Below the pieces are notes generated by a model. That model saw only the letters and a list, made by a program, of their open reading frames with translations. It was not told the origin of the DNA and made no database searches. Positions 8,662 through 18,382 of a stretch of 64,000 nucleotides of DNA are shown here, piece by piece. A program made the position numbers and the translations under genes. The number at the start of each line of letters is the position of its first letter. Position 1 is the first letter of the stretch. The DNA is from Nevskia sp. (lineage in GTDB: Bacteria > Pseudomonadota > Gammaproteobacteria > Nevskiales > Nevskiaceae): positions 85,030 to 149,029 of the forward strand of contig JALNYU010000009.1 of NCBI GenBank assembly GCA_023229645.1, written 5' to 3'.

Positions 8662-9483
8662 TCAAAAATCCAGGTTTAAGCCGATGGTTTCGGTCATTGA
8701 TTTAGCTGCTGGCCAACCTTCATGCCAGTTACCGATGATCAGCTCTTTAGCCGGTTGCGCGTTCTGCCCTCCACCGACGGTGTAATTGATCGCTACTGTC
8801 GTCATCGGAAATTCAGCAAATACTTTCCGAATATCCGGGTGATCGTTGATCGACACGATCATCGTTCCGTCGATCTCGCGCATGTACTGAGCCATATTTT
8901 CGTAGTGCTCAAAGCCAAACTCGACGCCATAGCCTGCGGTCTGCCAGTACGGCGGATCGCAGTAAAACAGCGTATGTGGCCGATCGTAGCGTTTCACGAC
9001 ATCGGTCCAGGGCAGGTTTTCTATATATGCCGAGGAGAGACGCAGGTGCGCCGCGCTCAGTTCCTCCTCGATCCGAAGAAGATTGAGTTTGGGCGGTGCT
9101 GTTGTGGCATAGCCAAAGGTCTGGCCTTCAACTCGTCCGCCGAAGGCATTGCGTTGAAGATAGTAAAAGCGCGCGGCGCGCTGAATATCTGTGAGCGTTC
9201 TTGGCGCTTTTGCCAGTTCCCACTCAAAGACGGTTCTGCTAGTTAATGCCCATTTGAATTGCCGGATAAACTCTTCCAAGTGGTTCTGCACCACACGGTA
9301 GAGGTTAACTAGCTCGCCGTTGACGTCATTGATGACCTCAACTTCGCTCGGCGGTTTCATGAAAAACAACGCCGCTGCACCACAGAACGGTTCGACATAG
9401 CAAGTGTGTTCTGAAAACAACGGCAGGATGTGCGGCGCTAAGCGGCGCTTGCCGCCGAGCCACGGGATAATCGGTTGCGACAC
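8662..9483 (-). CDS. DNA adenine N6-methyltransferase (D12 class)
   Basis: A 273-aa Dam-type methylase. Seen: an N-terminal PWLGGKRRL motif, the SAM-binding FCGAAALFF motif, and the catalytic DPPYWQTAGYG motif. The GTG at 9481-9483 with AAAGGGG upstream gives the usual short N-terminus of phage Dam proteins. A second in-frame start (ATG at 9621, AAGGAG upstream) would add 46 basic residues not expected in the family. It is the last gene of the leftward late operon, at the very end of the prophage. Probable role: protecting phage DNA from host restriction, or marking it. Its recognition site cannot be deduced. Confidence 0.88.
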   Translation of the reverse strand: MSQPIIPWLGGKRRLAPHILPLFSEHTCYVEPFCGAAALFFMKPPSEVEVINDVNGELVNLYRVVQNHLEEFIRQFKWALTSRTVFEWELAKAPRTLTDIQRAARFYYLQRNAFGGRVEGQTFGYATTAPPKLNLLRIEEELSAAHLRLSSAYIENLPWTDVVKRYDRPHTLFYCDPPYWQTAGYGVEFGFEHYENMAQYMREIDGTMIVSINDHPDIRKVFAEFPMTTVAINYTVGGGQNAQPAKELIIGNWHEGWPAAKSMTETIGLNLDF

Positions 9484-9654
9484 GTTGACCCCTTTTATTG
9501 ACGCGGTTTTTCCCGCGTGTAAGGCTTGCTTCGCTCTGCGCGCAGAGTGAAGGAGCCTCGGCTGGTCCACGGTGTACTGCACCGGGTTCTGGCGGTCATG
9601 CCGGCGCGCTAACGCCGTCATGACCGCTCCTTTTTTCATCTCGCCAAACCTCGG

Positions 9655-10089
9655 CTATATCAGCGATTTCAATTCCAATACGCCAGCCTGGGCCGAAACG
9701 GCGATGCAGTGGCGGATGTTGAGGGCGGTGCAAAATGCGGATGACAGCGGCAGCACTGGCAAGCCGTCTTCACCCAGCGTCAGCGGCTCGCCGAGCGCGG
9801 CGCGGGCCAGTTCGCGGCTGATGGTGAGGGTGTCCATCACGTCCGCCGGCGCGGTGTAGCAGGCTTCGGACATGATTGGCGTGCCATCGACATCAGCCAC
9901 CGTCGTGCCTTCGTCGTCGATCTGCCGCGCGCGGGCGGTGACGAGGGTGTTGTTGGTCACCGGTACGCGCTCAGCGCGGATCAGCAGCGCAATGCGTGCG
10001 CCGGTATCGAGTTCGACCACAGTTTCGCCGGTTGGAATCGGCGGCTCGGAATTGTCGGTGACGATTTGATCAATCACGGTGTAGCTCAT
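9655..10089 (-). CDS. phage tail-end protein of unknown function
   Basis: 144 aa, overlapping the tail-tip J gene upstream by 4 nt, so translated with it. No recognised motif; it is acidic and alanine-rich with no membrane segment. A small gene after the central tail-tip gene often encodes a fibre component or assembly chaperone, but that is position only. Confidence 0.65.
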   Translation of the reverse strand: MSYTVIDQIVTDNSEPPIPTGETVVELDTGARIALLIRAERVPVTNNTLVTARARQIDDEGTTVADVDGTPIMSEACYTAPADVMDTLTISRELARAALGEPLTLGEDGLPVLPLSSAFCTALNIRHCIAVSAQAGVLELKSLI

Positions 10090-12866
10090 GGGATTTGTCC
10101 GCCGCCGCCGCCCGGATTGCCTGGTGGAACGCCGCCGCCGCCGGTAGATGGCACGGTGACGCTGACGTAGCCGATGTAAATGCGGCCGTCGGCCGCGGCC
10201 ATGTCGGTACGGTTCACAGTGGCGATCAACGGCCGGGCGCCGCCGGCATAGGTGGGGTCGTCGATATAGAGGTAATAGGTGGCGGTTGTGCCGCGCGCCT
10301 GCGAAATGCTGGTGCTCGATGCCGTGTACGCCACGCTGACGCTGCCGGCGACCAGCGTACTAGCGCTTGTTGAGAGCGTGACCACGCTCGGGCTGGCGCT
10401 GCTATACGCGGCATCGATACTCATGCCGCTGAACAAGCTGCGCACGCCGCCGGTATGCAGGGCCAGTGTGGCGCGGGCATCGCCCAGCTGCAGGCCGCCG
10501 CCGGGCAGCGTCAAACGATGATTGCCGCCGTTTAGCTGCGCACCACGGATGCGGCCGTACACCGGGCCATCTGGTAGTTCGTCGAGGCTGCGCAGCGTCG
10601 GCACAGCTGAGACGTCGTCGGCGTACCACGTGCCGGCCGTGGCACCCGATAACACGATCTGCACGACAGCGTAAGCGGTACCGGAAGGTGCAACTCCGGT
10701 GGCTCGGCTCAACGCATAGGCCGTCGACGCCGATAAGGCATTGCCGGCTGCGGTGCCGATCTGCAGATCGGAAGCATTCCGCCACGAGATCCGCACCGAG
10801 AGCGTGCCGGCCGCACCGGCCGTGCTCTTGCCCCAAGCATAGGCGATCAGCATGTCACCGGCGCCGATATGAACGCGGGCGGTGTTGGTCAGCCTGGCAG
10901 CGTTACCGGCGGTGATCGCCGCGCACCAGGTGCCGGTGCGGGCGTTGGCGTCAGCGGCAATCGTCCAGGTGCCACCGGATGAGGTCCAGCCGATAACCCC
11001 GGCTTCAAAGCCGGGGTTGCGCACAAGCGTTGGCGTGTTCGGCTCGGTGGGGTCGGCGCCGTCTTGCACGGTCTTGCCGACCACGCGGACGACGTTGCTG
11101 TAGTCGCTAAGCTCGCCATACGGCCCGCGCAGGTTGATGCGGTAGTCGTAAATAATGCCGGCGACGTCGGCATCCCGCCACGCCGTGCCGTAAGTGATCG
11201 CGCGCAGGGTGTAGGCGTTTGCCGTGGCGATCGAGCGAAAAATCTGCACTTGGTCGTAGCGATAGGCATCGGCTACGGACCACGACAAATGCACGCCGTC
11301 GGCAATGCTCAGGCCGGTCAGACCCGTGGGTGCGGGCGGCTTGGCGTAGCTCACCGTCGGGCTGGTTGGCGGCGGCAGCGCTTGCAGGCCGGCGATGCCG
11401 TAATCAGCGAGTGCGTCTTCGCTCAGCGTGAGCATCGGGCCGGATTCGCTCCAGGCGATCTGCGTGATGCGAAACGTGCGGCCGGATAAATCGAAACCGG
11501 CGAGATTAACCGTGCCGGTTTCCCACAAATCCAAGGTGATGCCCTTAAAGTTGCACGGCAGCGTGATCTGCATCTGGCGGCGTGATTTCTGGCCCATTAA
11601 GCGGCCGAGGAATTGCGCTTGAATCACATCCGGGCAAGTGGGGAAATTGCCATCGCGGTAAATCCGAAAGCCGCCGTCCTGCGCTTCAAACGCGGCGTTG
11701 GTATAGGCCGGCACTTCGGTGTTGGTGTAGCCGCCGCGTTCGTCCGGGCAGGAAATCCGCACGGCGTTGTAGAGTTTCGACAGCTCGTTTTTCGGCACGA
11801 TTTGCGGCGCGCCGGCGAGCCAGGAATCGTCGATCACAAACGATGGCGTGCGATATGCCCCGGCGTAGATGAAATACTGCCCGCCGATGCGTAAAAACAC
11901 CCCGGCCATGCTGTCCAGCAGCATCGACAAATTCTCGGCACGGGTGCTCGGCGTGGTTTGCAGCGCCGCCGAAACCCGGTAGAGCTTGCCGCCCATGCCG
12001 TTGCTCTGATCACAGACGTTGGCGGCCGCGGCCACCGAAAACCAATTCAGCTCTGTCGCCGGCACGCCCATGCCGCCATCGTCCGACGACATCAGGGCGT
12101 AGGTTGCCGCGCAGATCGCCGGGTTATCTGACCACGCCCAGGTGCTCGGGTTGTTGGCCCGTTGGCTGCCGGCGCCGCCGGCGGTGCTATCCAAACGTGG
12201 GTCGTAACAGCGCTGGCCGTACAGCTCCACGGTGATATTCGGGATGCGGCCTTGGAAGGCTTTTTGAAAAGCGGCATCGTCATCCACGTCGCGAAATAGG
12301 CGGATATGGCTGACGGCGATACCGCGAGCGTAATCCGTTGTTTGGCCAATGCCGAGAAACGCCAAGATTGGATCCGCGCCTTGCGTGCTGGTGCCGCGGC
12401 GGAAGTAGAGCCTGACCAGATTTGCGAATTGCCCGGCGGTGACGCTATAAACCTGCATCGGTTGGCCGAGCGTGTCGGTTGTTGTGGTCGCAGTGATCGA
12501 TGCCGTTTCGATCACGGTTTCGTCCATCCAGATCCGGCCGATGCGATCACAGCCGCCGGCGTGCGTGGCCGAGTGCGCCAGCGCGATGCTCAAATACGCG
12601 TTGCTGGCGCCGCTGGTTTCCAAGCCGATGATCACGCCGCCGACGCGGGCTTTGCCGAAGACGATGGCGTGCGATTCGCTCGTGCCGCGGACGTTGGCTT
12701 TGACGCTCTGCAGATCGGCGTTGGTTTGGGCGCGGTGTGGCCGAGAAAGATCTTGGACGCCGGCGAGAATGGTAAACGCGCCATTTAAAACGAGGCCCGG
12801 TTGGCCGGTCACGACTCCGACAACGACTTCAACGACCCCAACAATGATTTTTACGACGCCGCTCAT
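10086..12866 (-). CDS. phage tail tip / host-specificity protein (J-like)
   Basis: A 926-aa central tail-tip protein. Seen: a hydrophobic N-terminus (VVKIIVGVVEVVVGVVTG), a tail-tip core, a fibronectin-III-like stretch around 510-600, then a CBM-like sandwich region (NPGFEAGVIGWTSSGGTWTI) and a Gly/Pro-rich C-terminus (GGGGVPPGNPGGGGG). Family knowledge: it forms the tail tip of non-contractile tails and recognises the receptor. The carbohydrate-binding-like part suggests a surface glycan receptor (inference). It follows the DUF6950-type gene with a 4-nt overlap. Confidence 0.8.
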   Translation of the reverse strand: MSGVVKIIVGVVEVVVGVVTGQPGLVLNGAFTILAGVQDLSRPHRAQTNADLQSVKANVRGTSESHAIVFGKARVGGVIIGLETSGASNAYLSIALAHSATHAGGCDRIGRIWMDETVIETASITATTTTDTLGQPMQVYSVTAGQFANLVRLYFRRGTSTQGADPILAFLGIGQTTDYARGIAVSHIRLFRDVDDDAAFQKAFQGRIPNITVELYGQRCYDPRLDSTAGGAGSQRANNPSTWAWSDNPAICAATYALMSSDDGGMGVPATELNWFSVAAAANVCDQSNGMGGKLYRVSAALQTTPSTRAENLSMLLDSMAGVFLRIGGQYFIYAGAYRTPSFVIDDSWLAGAPQIVPKNELSKLYNAVRISCPDERGGYTNTEVPAYTNAAFEAQDGGFRIYRDGNFPTCPDVIQAQFLGRLMGQKSRRQMQITLPCNFKGITLDLWETGTVNLAGFDLSGRTFRITQIAWSESGPMLTLSEDALADYGIAGLQALPPPTSPTVSYAKPPAPTGLTGLSIADGVHLSWSVADAYRYDQVQIFRSIATANAYTLRAITYGTAWRDADVAGIIYDYRINLRGPYGELSDYSNVVRVVGKTVQDGADPTEPNTPTLVRNPGFEAGVIGWTSSGGTWTIAADANARTGTWCAAITAGNAARLTNTARVHIGAGDMLIAYAWGKSTAGAAGTLSVRISWRNASDLQIGTAAGNALSASTAYALSRATGVAPSGTAYAVVQIVLSGATAGTWYADDVSAVPTLRSLDELPDGPVYGRIRGAQLNGGNHRLTLPGGGLQLGDARATLALHTGGVRSLFSGMSIDAAYSSASPSVVTLSTSASTLVAGSVSVAYTASSTSISQARGTTATYYLYIDDPTYAGGARPLIATVNRTDMAAADGRIYIGYVSVTVPSTGGGGVPPGNPGGGGGQIP

Positions 12867-13282
12867 GCGCCAACTTTCCAGGCCGCAACAGCACGCGCCA
12901 GCGGCAACTGCGCGAGGCCGTGGCTGTGCTCCAAGCAGACCACGTGCATGCCGTCGACGATGCCGAACGCGGGTTCGTCATCGGTGGGAATCATCGCCAC
13001 GTCGCCGGTGCGCGCCCACAGCAGCGGAATGCGCGCGCCGAGTGCGGCGTCAAGAATGCCGTCACTGCCGCCGTGCTGGGCCAGTAATGCGAGCATGCCG
13101 CGCCGCGTGGTTACTTTGTCGCGGCTGGTGCCGAGCGCCAGCAGCCGATCTTCGCCGGTCATCGCCAGCACGGCGTCGTGGATCAGCAGCAGGCAGTTGG
13201 CGGTGACGCGGTCATAGTCGACATCGCGCCAGCGGTCCAGCGCTGCGTGCAGGGCTTCCAGCCAATCGTCGCGGCGGATCAT
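12863..13282 (-). CDS. tail assembly protein, DUF6950-like
   Basis: 139 aa, between the DUF2163 protein and J, in the slot taken in lambda by the NlpC/P60-like K protein. Seen: DYDRVTANCLLLIHDAVLAMTG near residue 23 with a Cys that could be catalytic, and HVVCLEHSHGL near the C-terminus. Probably a tail-tip assembly or peptidoglycan-active protein. The family call is from pattern memory. Confidence 0.6.
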   Translation of the reverse strand: MIRRDDWLEALHAALDRWRDVDYDRVTANCLLLIHDAVLAMTGEDRLLALGTSRDKVTTRRGMLALLAQHGGSDGILDAALGARIPLLWARTGDVAMIPTDDEPAFGIVDGMHVVCLEHSHGLAQLPLARAVAAWKVGA

Positions 13283-13929
13283 CAGTTTTGCACCGGGCGG
13301 CCGCCGTTGCGGTTGCCGCTGCCGCTACCACCGCCACTACCGCCGCCGTTTGATCCGGCGCCGCTGATCTTGCCTCCCCAGTCGACCATTTTCTGTAGCA
13401 CCTGGTCGAGCCGATCCAACGCGGTATCGCCGGCATAGCGGCGGCGTTGCGTTTCGCCGGTGCACAGCGTGGCGGAGTCGCGGTCGAAGTAAATGCCGCC
13501 GGTTTCGGTGGTCAGGCGTAGCTCGCCGCCGCCGTCGGCGATATTCAGCGCGGCGGTAGACATGCGCAGGCCCGGAGCAATCGAATATGGCGTGCCGAGC
13601 ACATTCCAATTCGCGTCGAGCCAGGCGATCCAAACATCGCACAGCGCGTTTTGCCAGCCATCCGCGAGCACGGCGGCGACGACATTGGGCAACAGGCCCA
13701 GCGAGAAATCGACACCGCGCGGACGTAAGTCAGCGGCTTCTGTGTAGCCGCTCCAGCTCAGTACCGTCGCGCCCGGCTCAAATAGCCAGCCGTTCCACCG
13801 TATGGTGATGCCGGCGTTGGTGGCGTAAACGGTGCCGCTCGGAAACGCCAAGCGAAATAGATTGGCGGCCCGAAGTGTTGGTTTGAGGGATTCCGCCGCC
13901 GCACTCGAATCGAGATTGAGGCGGGTCAT
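13282..13929 (-). CDS. tail protein, DUF2163/BR0599 family
   Basis: 215 aa. Seen: the FPSGTVYATNAGITIRWNGW and EPGATVLSWSG stretches typical of DUF2163 tail-tip proteins, and a C-terminal conserved region (CTGETQRRRYAGDTALD) before a Gly/Ser-rich end. The family sits in the distal tail of B3/D3112-type and gene-transfer-agent tails. Start and stop overlap or abut both neighbours. Confidence 0.72.
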   Translation of the reverse strand: MTRLNLDSSAAAESLKPTLRAANLFRLAFPSGTVYATNAGITIRWNGWLFEPGATVLSWSGYTEAADLRPRGVDFSLGLLPNVVAAVLADGWQNALCDVWIAWLDANWNVLGTPYSIAPGLRMSTAALNIADGGGELRLTTETGGIYFDRDSATLCTGETQRRRYAGDTALDRLDQVLQKMVDWGGKISGAGSNGGGSGGGSGSGNRNGGRPVQN

Positions 13930-14960
13930 GTTACGTCCTCGACCAATTCTAACGTGACGCCGTGTCGAATCGGGGGCGAGATCGTTGAGGATGCCGTCGC
14001 AGTCGCCAACAGCATCCGGCAGAGCGGTGAAAGGGTTGAAATCGCGCTATTGATCGGTACCGGCCCGCGTAGCGCCGGCTCGAATACGCAGCGACCCAAA
14101 TGGTTAACGGTGATGCCGTTGAGCGTGATCGCGCCGATTTGATCGACATCGGCTTGCACGCGTTTCAGCTCTAATCCGGCGCCGCTCACGACGTTGAAGA
14201 ACTGCCCCGCAGCCAGGGTGCGAGTAACGATGCCAGAGGCTCCGCCGTAGATCGGCAGCTGTACCGCGCCGGCCGCTGCAGCCGCTTCGTTTAGATACAC
14301 GCGCGCCACGCTGACGCGACGGAAATGAGACGGAATGTAGGACTGATTGCCGTTACCGGCGTACAAGAACAGCGTTAGATTCGCGGAGCCGGCGATCACT
14401 AAATGACGAAACTCGCCGGCGCCTGGCGGTGCATCTCGACGATTAATATCGAGACCGCCGACATTGCTGATGTAATACCCGCCGGGAAAAGTCTGCGGTG
14501 GGATGTCGATAATGATTTCATACGGCAGACCTTGCGTGACGGGAAAAATTCGCCGTGCTGCAGAAGTCGTCATTGCGTACAGCACCGCATCGCCGGAGCG
14601 GGTATAGATCGGCTGCAACAGTCCGATACTCGTCCAGTCCAGCGCGGGCTGACGATTCGCGAATAAGATTTGTTGGTCGGCGAAGGCCGTGCCGGCCGAT
14701 TCTCCAATCAAGGCGTTTTGCGTCACGGGAACGAGTGCTGCGTTGTCCGCGCGGCTGATTTGATCTAGCCACGCGTTAAGCGCGCCCGCATCATCATCGA
14801 CTAATTGCGGCAACTGCAGTGTACAGCGCCATCTATCACCGCCACGGGCAACGCGCTGCACTGTGCGCGAGGTTGGCGATTCAAACCGCGCTTCGTTCCG
14901 CTCTAAAGTCCAAGTCATCGACGCCGGCCGCAGCGTCGGAGGCATGAGAATGTCGGTCAT
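13926..14960 (-). CDS. phage distal tail protein
   Basis: 344 aa, between tape measure and DUF2163 protein, overlapping each by 4 nt. The N-terminus (SMTWTLERNEARFESPTSR) is beta-rich and resembles distal-tail proteins of B3-type phages. No catalytic motif. Role by position: the adaptor between tail tube and tip. Confidence 0.62.
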   Translation of the reverse strand: MTDILMPPTLRPASMTWTLERNEARFESPTSRTVQRVARGGDRWRCTLQLPQLVDDDAGALNAWLDQISRADNAALVPVTQNALIGESAGTAFADQQILFANRQPALDWTSIGLLQPIYTRSGDAVLYAMTTSAARRIFPVTQGLPYEIIIDIPPQTFPGGYYISNVGGLDINRRDAPPGAGEFRHLVIAGSANLTLFLYAGNGNQSYIPSHFRRVSVARVYLNEAAAAAGAVQLPIYGGASGIVTRTLAAGQFFNVVSGAGLELKRVQADVDQIGAITLNGITVNHLGRCVFEPALRGPVPINSAISTLSPLCRMLLATATASSTISPPIRHGVTLELVEDVT

Positions 14961-17710
14961 TTCGTCGGCGCCGTGCGGCGTTTGATCGCGTCGAAGATCT
15001 CGCGCTTGGTGTCGTTTTTGATCTTCTCGCCGTATTGGAGCAGCTGCTGTACTTGGTCCGGCCCAGCGCCGCGGAAGTCGTAGTTGTTGGTCACCGAGAT
15101 GCTCGGGCCGCCGAAGCCGCCGGCGCCGGCGCCGGCCGGTACTGAGCCGACCAAACCGCCAGCGGCAAATGTCGCAACCCGGCGTGTGCTACCGCCGTTT
15201 ACCGCATCGAGAAAGCCCACCCCGAGCCGCTGCACCGCCGCTGCGCGCAGCACGTATTCGCCGTTACTCAGCATTGCCGGAATCTGGTCGCTGGTCGGCC
15301 CGCCTGGACCGCGCACGGCGCCGCCTTCCGCGAAGCCAAGCGCAAGGCCAATGGTTTGGAAAACACCGCCTAGATTGCCTCCGCCTGCGCCTCCGCCGCC
15401 AAATCCGAGTAACTGAAGAAACTGCTTAGCTGCGGCTTCAGCGGCCACTTTCTGGATTGTGCTGATGATGCTAAGGCCTAGCTTCTTAAACGCCCCACCA
15501 GCGCTTTCGCTGCCACTCGTAATATTTTGGAAGAAGCTTTGAATGTCGCCTTGCAAACCCTGCCCAATCTGCCGAAAGACTTCGTTGCCAATATCACCGG
15601 TTTTTTTCAGCTCGCCATCAATCGTCGCCAAGATCTGAACGAGACGCGGATTGTCCGGGTATGAATTGAGTAGATCGAGAATCTGACGGCGTGATTCGGT
15701 CAGTGTTGCGATTTCTTCTTTAGCGGCATCAGCGATATCGGTGCGGGCCTGGCTAGGCGTAGTGTCACCGGCATCCACACGCGCCCCAGCAACTAGTTGC
15801 TGGTCCTTAAAACGATTTTGTGCTGTGTTTACTTGATCGGCGATGCTTTGCACATCAATCGCTTGCTGTTGCGCTTCACGCCAAGCGTCGGCAACAGCTT
15901 GTGCATCTGCAACGCCTTCGTTAGTCAGCTTTGCCAGTTGCTCACTGTAGTCGCGGTCAAGCTGGGCAAGTGCAGCAGTGCGCGTATCACCAAGCGACTT
16001 TGCAGTATCGGCAACGAGCCTGGCGCGGTCCTGTTCACCACGCCGTAGGAGTTCGGTTTGTTTTGCTTGCAAATCGGCGTCTTTCGCAACCGCTTCCGCA
16101 CGCGCCGCCGCTAGATCGGCAGTAAGCTTTTGGCGCTGATCCGGCGTAATCGCCGTACTCGCTAGCGCTTGCTGCAACGAGCCCACCACGCCTTGGTAAT
16201 AACTCGCCCATAATTGACGGGTTTGGTCTAGGGCCTGCGCTTCGGTCGTGGTGCGTGCAGACACGGCGGCATTCAATTGTGCTACAGAGGCATCCAGGTT
16301 TGCTCTTAAGATGCGGTCCGTGGATTGCGCTGTGTCTGGCGGGGTGATTGCGCCGCGAAGCGATTTTGTCTCGTTTTTTCGTCCGTCAAGGGCGCGCGCG
16401 CGCTCCAAGATCAGATTCTTTTCCAAATTTGAGGCGTTTTTTAGGCTGCCAGTCGTGACTTGATAAAGCGCTTTTTCTTCTTCAGTTCGTGCTTTAGCGA
16501 GTGCCAACTGCTCCCTTAGCTCGGCAGTGCGTTTAGTCTCTTGCGTTATTGGAAATAGATTAGGCGTGCCAGATGCTTGCGGACCGAAGTCTTGACCGAT
16601 TAAGGCCGCCGGGCGAAAAGCTTGGCCGAGATTGCGAAAGGGTACGGCTTTGCTGAGATCGGCTTGCGCGGCCTGGGTCTCAATTGCAATGCCCCGGAAT
16701 AAAACCGCCGAGCTGCCGTCATTGAATGTCTCTCGCCCGCCCAACTCTCGTGCTTGGCGAGATTTTTCCAGTGCGCTGGCAGCAGCACCGCCAGCTGATG
16801 AGAGAGCCCTAACAAGAGGCCCGCCGAGATCACTCGCGAGTAAGGCGATCTCGTTTCTCAGCCGAGCGAAATTAGATTGAGTCGATGCCACCGAAGTGTT
16901 GGAATCGGTTCCAAAGGTTCGGCGTAGCTCAGCGGCAAACTTGGGCAAAAATTCATCGGCGGTCAAGCTACCCTGCTCAAGCAGATTGCCTAACTCAGTC
17001 GTGGTGACGCCGATTGCCCTCGCTGCAATCTGAAACGCGCCAGGAATACGCTCGCCAAGTTGGCCCCGCAGTTCCTCAGCTTGGACTGTGCCTTTGCTGA
17101 TTATCTGAGAAACTGCAAGTAAGGCGCCAGAAGTCTGATCGGTTGATAAATGCAGTCGGCCCGAGGCTTCGGCTACAGCCGAGAACACGTCTCGAGTTTT
17201 TTGCCCTTCGAGCGTGGTGCCTTTTGATGCGGCAGCGAGGCTCGCGTAACTACCCGCTACTGCTTGGATATCCAGTCCAAGTCGGGTGGCGGTGTTGCGG
17301 CTGAATTGGAATTCCTGATTTGATGCTTGCGTGGATCCAAATACTGCCTGTAGCTTTTGATCCAGATTATCAAACTGAATAACAGTATCTACAATCTGTT
17401 GCCCAAAGCCAATCGCTTTATATGCGATTGTAGCGGCAGCGAGTTTCCCGAAAATAGATACGGATTGATCGACAACCTTATTTTGATTCTCCGCCGAGGC
17501 CATTGATGCGTCTAGCGCCTGGCGTAGATTGCGCTGCGCTTGTACTGCTGTAGATACCGAATTATTCAGCCGTTGAATAGATTCGGTTGCTGCGCCATTT
17601 CCGGCCTGAGCGGCAGCACCGATCTCACGCTCAGCTTTTGCTAAATCCTGGAGCGATCGTTGGGCCGCTTGTGTCGCGGCTTCGACCACCAGTGAAAGTT
17701 TCAGCGCCAT
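14957..17710 (-). CDS. tail tape-measure protein
   Basis: A 917-aa protein that sets tail length and is ejected with DNA. Seen: a long helical N-terminus, a tape_measure_N-type core around 95-290 (AVAGSYASLAAASKGTTLEGQ; QLGERIPGAFQIAARAIG), extended Ala/Gln-rich coiled coil, and Gly-rich hydrophobic segments near 770-850 that could be membrane-active. It follows the frameshifted chaperone gene by 1 nt, the standard siphovirus order. At about 3 bp per residue-rise it predicts a tail of roughly 130-140 nm (inference). Confidence 0.87.
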   Translation of the reverse strand: MALKLSLVVEAATQAAQRSLQDLAKAEREIGAAAQAGNGAATESIQRLNNSVSTAVQAQRNLRQALDASMASAENQNKVVDQSVSIFGKLAAATIAYKAIGFGQQIVDTVIQFDNLDQKLQAVFGSTQASNQEFQFSRNTATRLGLDIQAVAGSYASLAAASKGTTLEGQKTRDVFSAVAEASGRLHLSTDQTSGALLAVSQIISKGTVQAEELRGQLGERIPGAFQIAARAIGVTTTELGNLLEQGSLTADEFLPKFAAELRRTFGTDSNTSVASTQSNFARLRNEIALLASDLGGPLVRALSSAGGAAASALEKSRQARELGGRETFNDGSSAVLFRGIAIETQAAQADLSKAVPFRNLGQAFRPAALIGQDFGPQASGTPNLFPITQETKRTAELREQLALAKARTEEEKALYQVTTGSLKNASNLEKNLILERARALDGRKNETKSLRGAITPPDTAQSTDRILRANLDASVAQLNAAVSARTTTEAQALDQTRQLWASYYQGVVGSLQQALASTAITPDQRQKLTADLAAARAEAVAKDADLQAKQTELLRRGEQDRARLVADTAKSLGDTRTAALAQLDRDYSEQLAKLTNEGVADAQAVADAWREAQQQAIDVQSIADQVNTAQNRFKDQQLVAGARVDAGDTTPSQARTDIADAAKEEIATLTESRRQILDLLNSYPDNPRLVQILATIDGELKKTGDIGNEVFRQIGQGLQGDIQSFFQNITSGSESAGGAFKKLGLSIISTIQKVAAEAAAKQFLQLLGFGGGGAGGGNLGGVFQTIGLALGFAEGGAVRGPGGPTSDQIPAMLSNGEYVLRAAAVQRLGVGFLDAVNGGSTRRVATFAAGGLVGSVPAGAGAGGFGGPSISVTNNYDFRGAGPDQVQQLLQYGEKIKNDTKREIFDAIKRRTAPTK

Positions 17711-17711
17711 A

Positions 17712-18382
17712 TCATAGTCGGCTTAATTGATCGCAAAAACCTTGGAAGGTGGACTTATCTGCGTGAAACGCCACGCGCGTAGACGTAGACAATTCGATCT
17801 GGTGCTGGCTCAGCCGACTACGCGCCGCATCGGCAAAACGCCGTGACTGAACGAGCGTGTAATTCATGATGTCGGGCCAGCGATGACCGGCGCCAATTAA
17901 CTCGTCGGCGAGTTTGAGCCAGCCGCCAACGAGGTCGCTGTTTCCTCGCTTTTCGGGTTGCTGGTCGGCGCTACGCTCGACGAGGATTTCGCCGTCTTCG
18001 AGCCGAGCGCTGAGATGATCATCGGCGTCAGCTCTCGAATAAAAAAATCCTGATTTTCCGTCCAGACTTCAGTAGCCAGCCGTAGGCCGTCACTGATCGT
18101 CATCGCATCAATCTGCTCAGCAGTCACGCCCGTAGAAATCTCGACCAGCCGATTGATAGCAGTGCGGTTTTCGGCGACGGCTTCAATTATCGTTCCCGGC
18201 TTGTCGGAAGTCAGTAAATCCACAATCGGCCAAGCCGCTGAGATCACGTTGAACAAATCTTTCCATGCGTACGGCCGAACGACAATGGTTTCGCCAGCAA
18301 TGGTTACCGTGCGGTGTAGGCCCAGCAACTTGCGCACATCCTCGGCCGGGGTTTTGGTAACTGGTCTCGACTCTTTTTTCAT
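17712..18382 (-). CDS. tail chaperone -1 frameshift product (G-T analogue)
   Basis: Predicted 223-aa product: frame 0 to codon 114 (18041), then a -1 slip and 109 codons to a TGA at 17712-17714. Seen: the heptamer T TTT TTT in the correct phase at 18047-18041 (codons 112-114 GAT TTT TTT), and an open -1 frame from there to 1 nt before the tape-measure ATG with protein-like content (LVGGWLKLADELIGAG; PDIMNYTLVQSRRFADAAR). Family knowledge: siphovirus tail chaperones upstream of the tape measure use such a slip. Without it about 185 bp would be non-coding. Confidence 0.72.
17897..18382 (-). CDS. tail assembly chaperone, short form
   Basis: The 161-aa frame-0 product. The N-terminal ~115 residues are shared with the frameshift form; the Ser/Thr-rich end is unique. 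Overlaps the tail tube gene by 1 nt. It probably coats the tape measure during tail assembly and is absent from virions (family knowledge). Confidence 0.7.
   Translation of the reverse strand: MKKESRPVTKTPAEDVRKLLGLHRTVTIAGETIVVRPYAWKDLFNVISAAWPIVDLLTSDKPGTIIEAVAENRTAINRLVEISTGVTAEQIDAMTISDGLRLATEVWTENQDFFIRELTPMIISALGSKTAKSSSSVAPTSNPKSEETATSLAAGSNSPTS

Noticed and set aside
10095..13436. Many plus-strand ORFs opposite the tail-tip genes
   Set aside because: High-GC antisense shadows rich in Arg/Ala; the minus-strand genes have overlapping starts and stops and family motifs.
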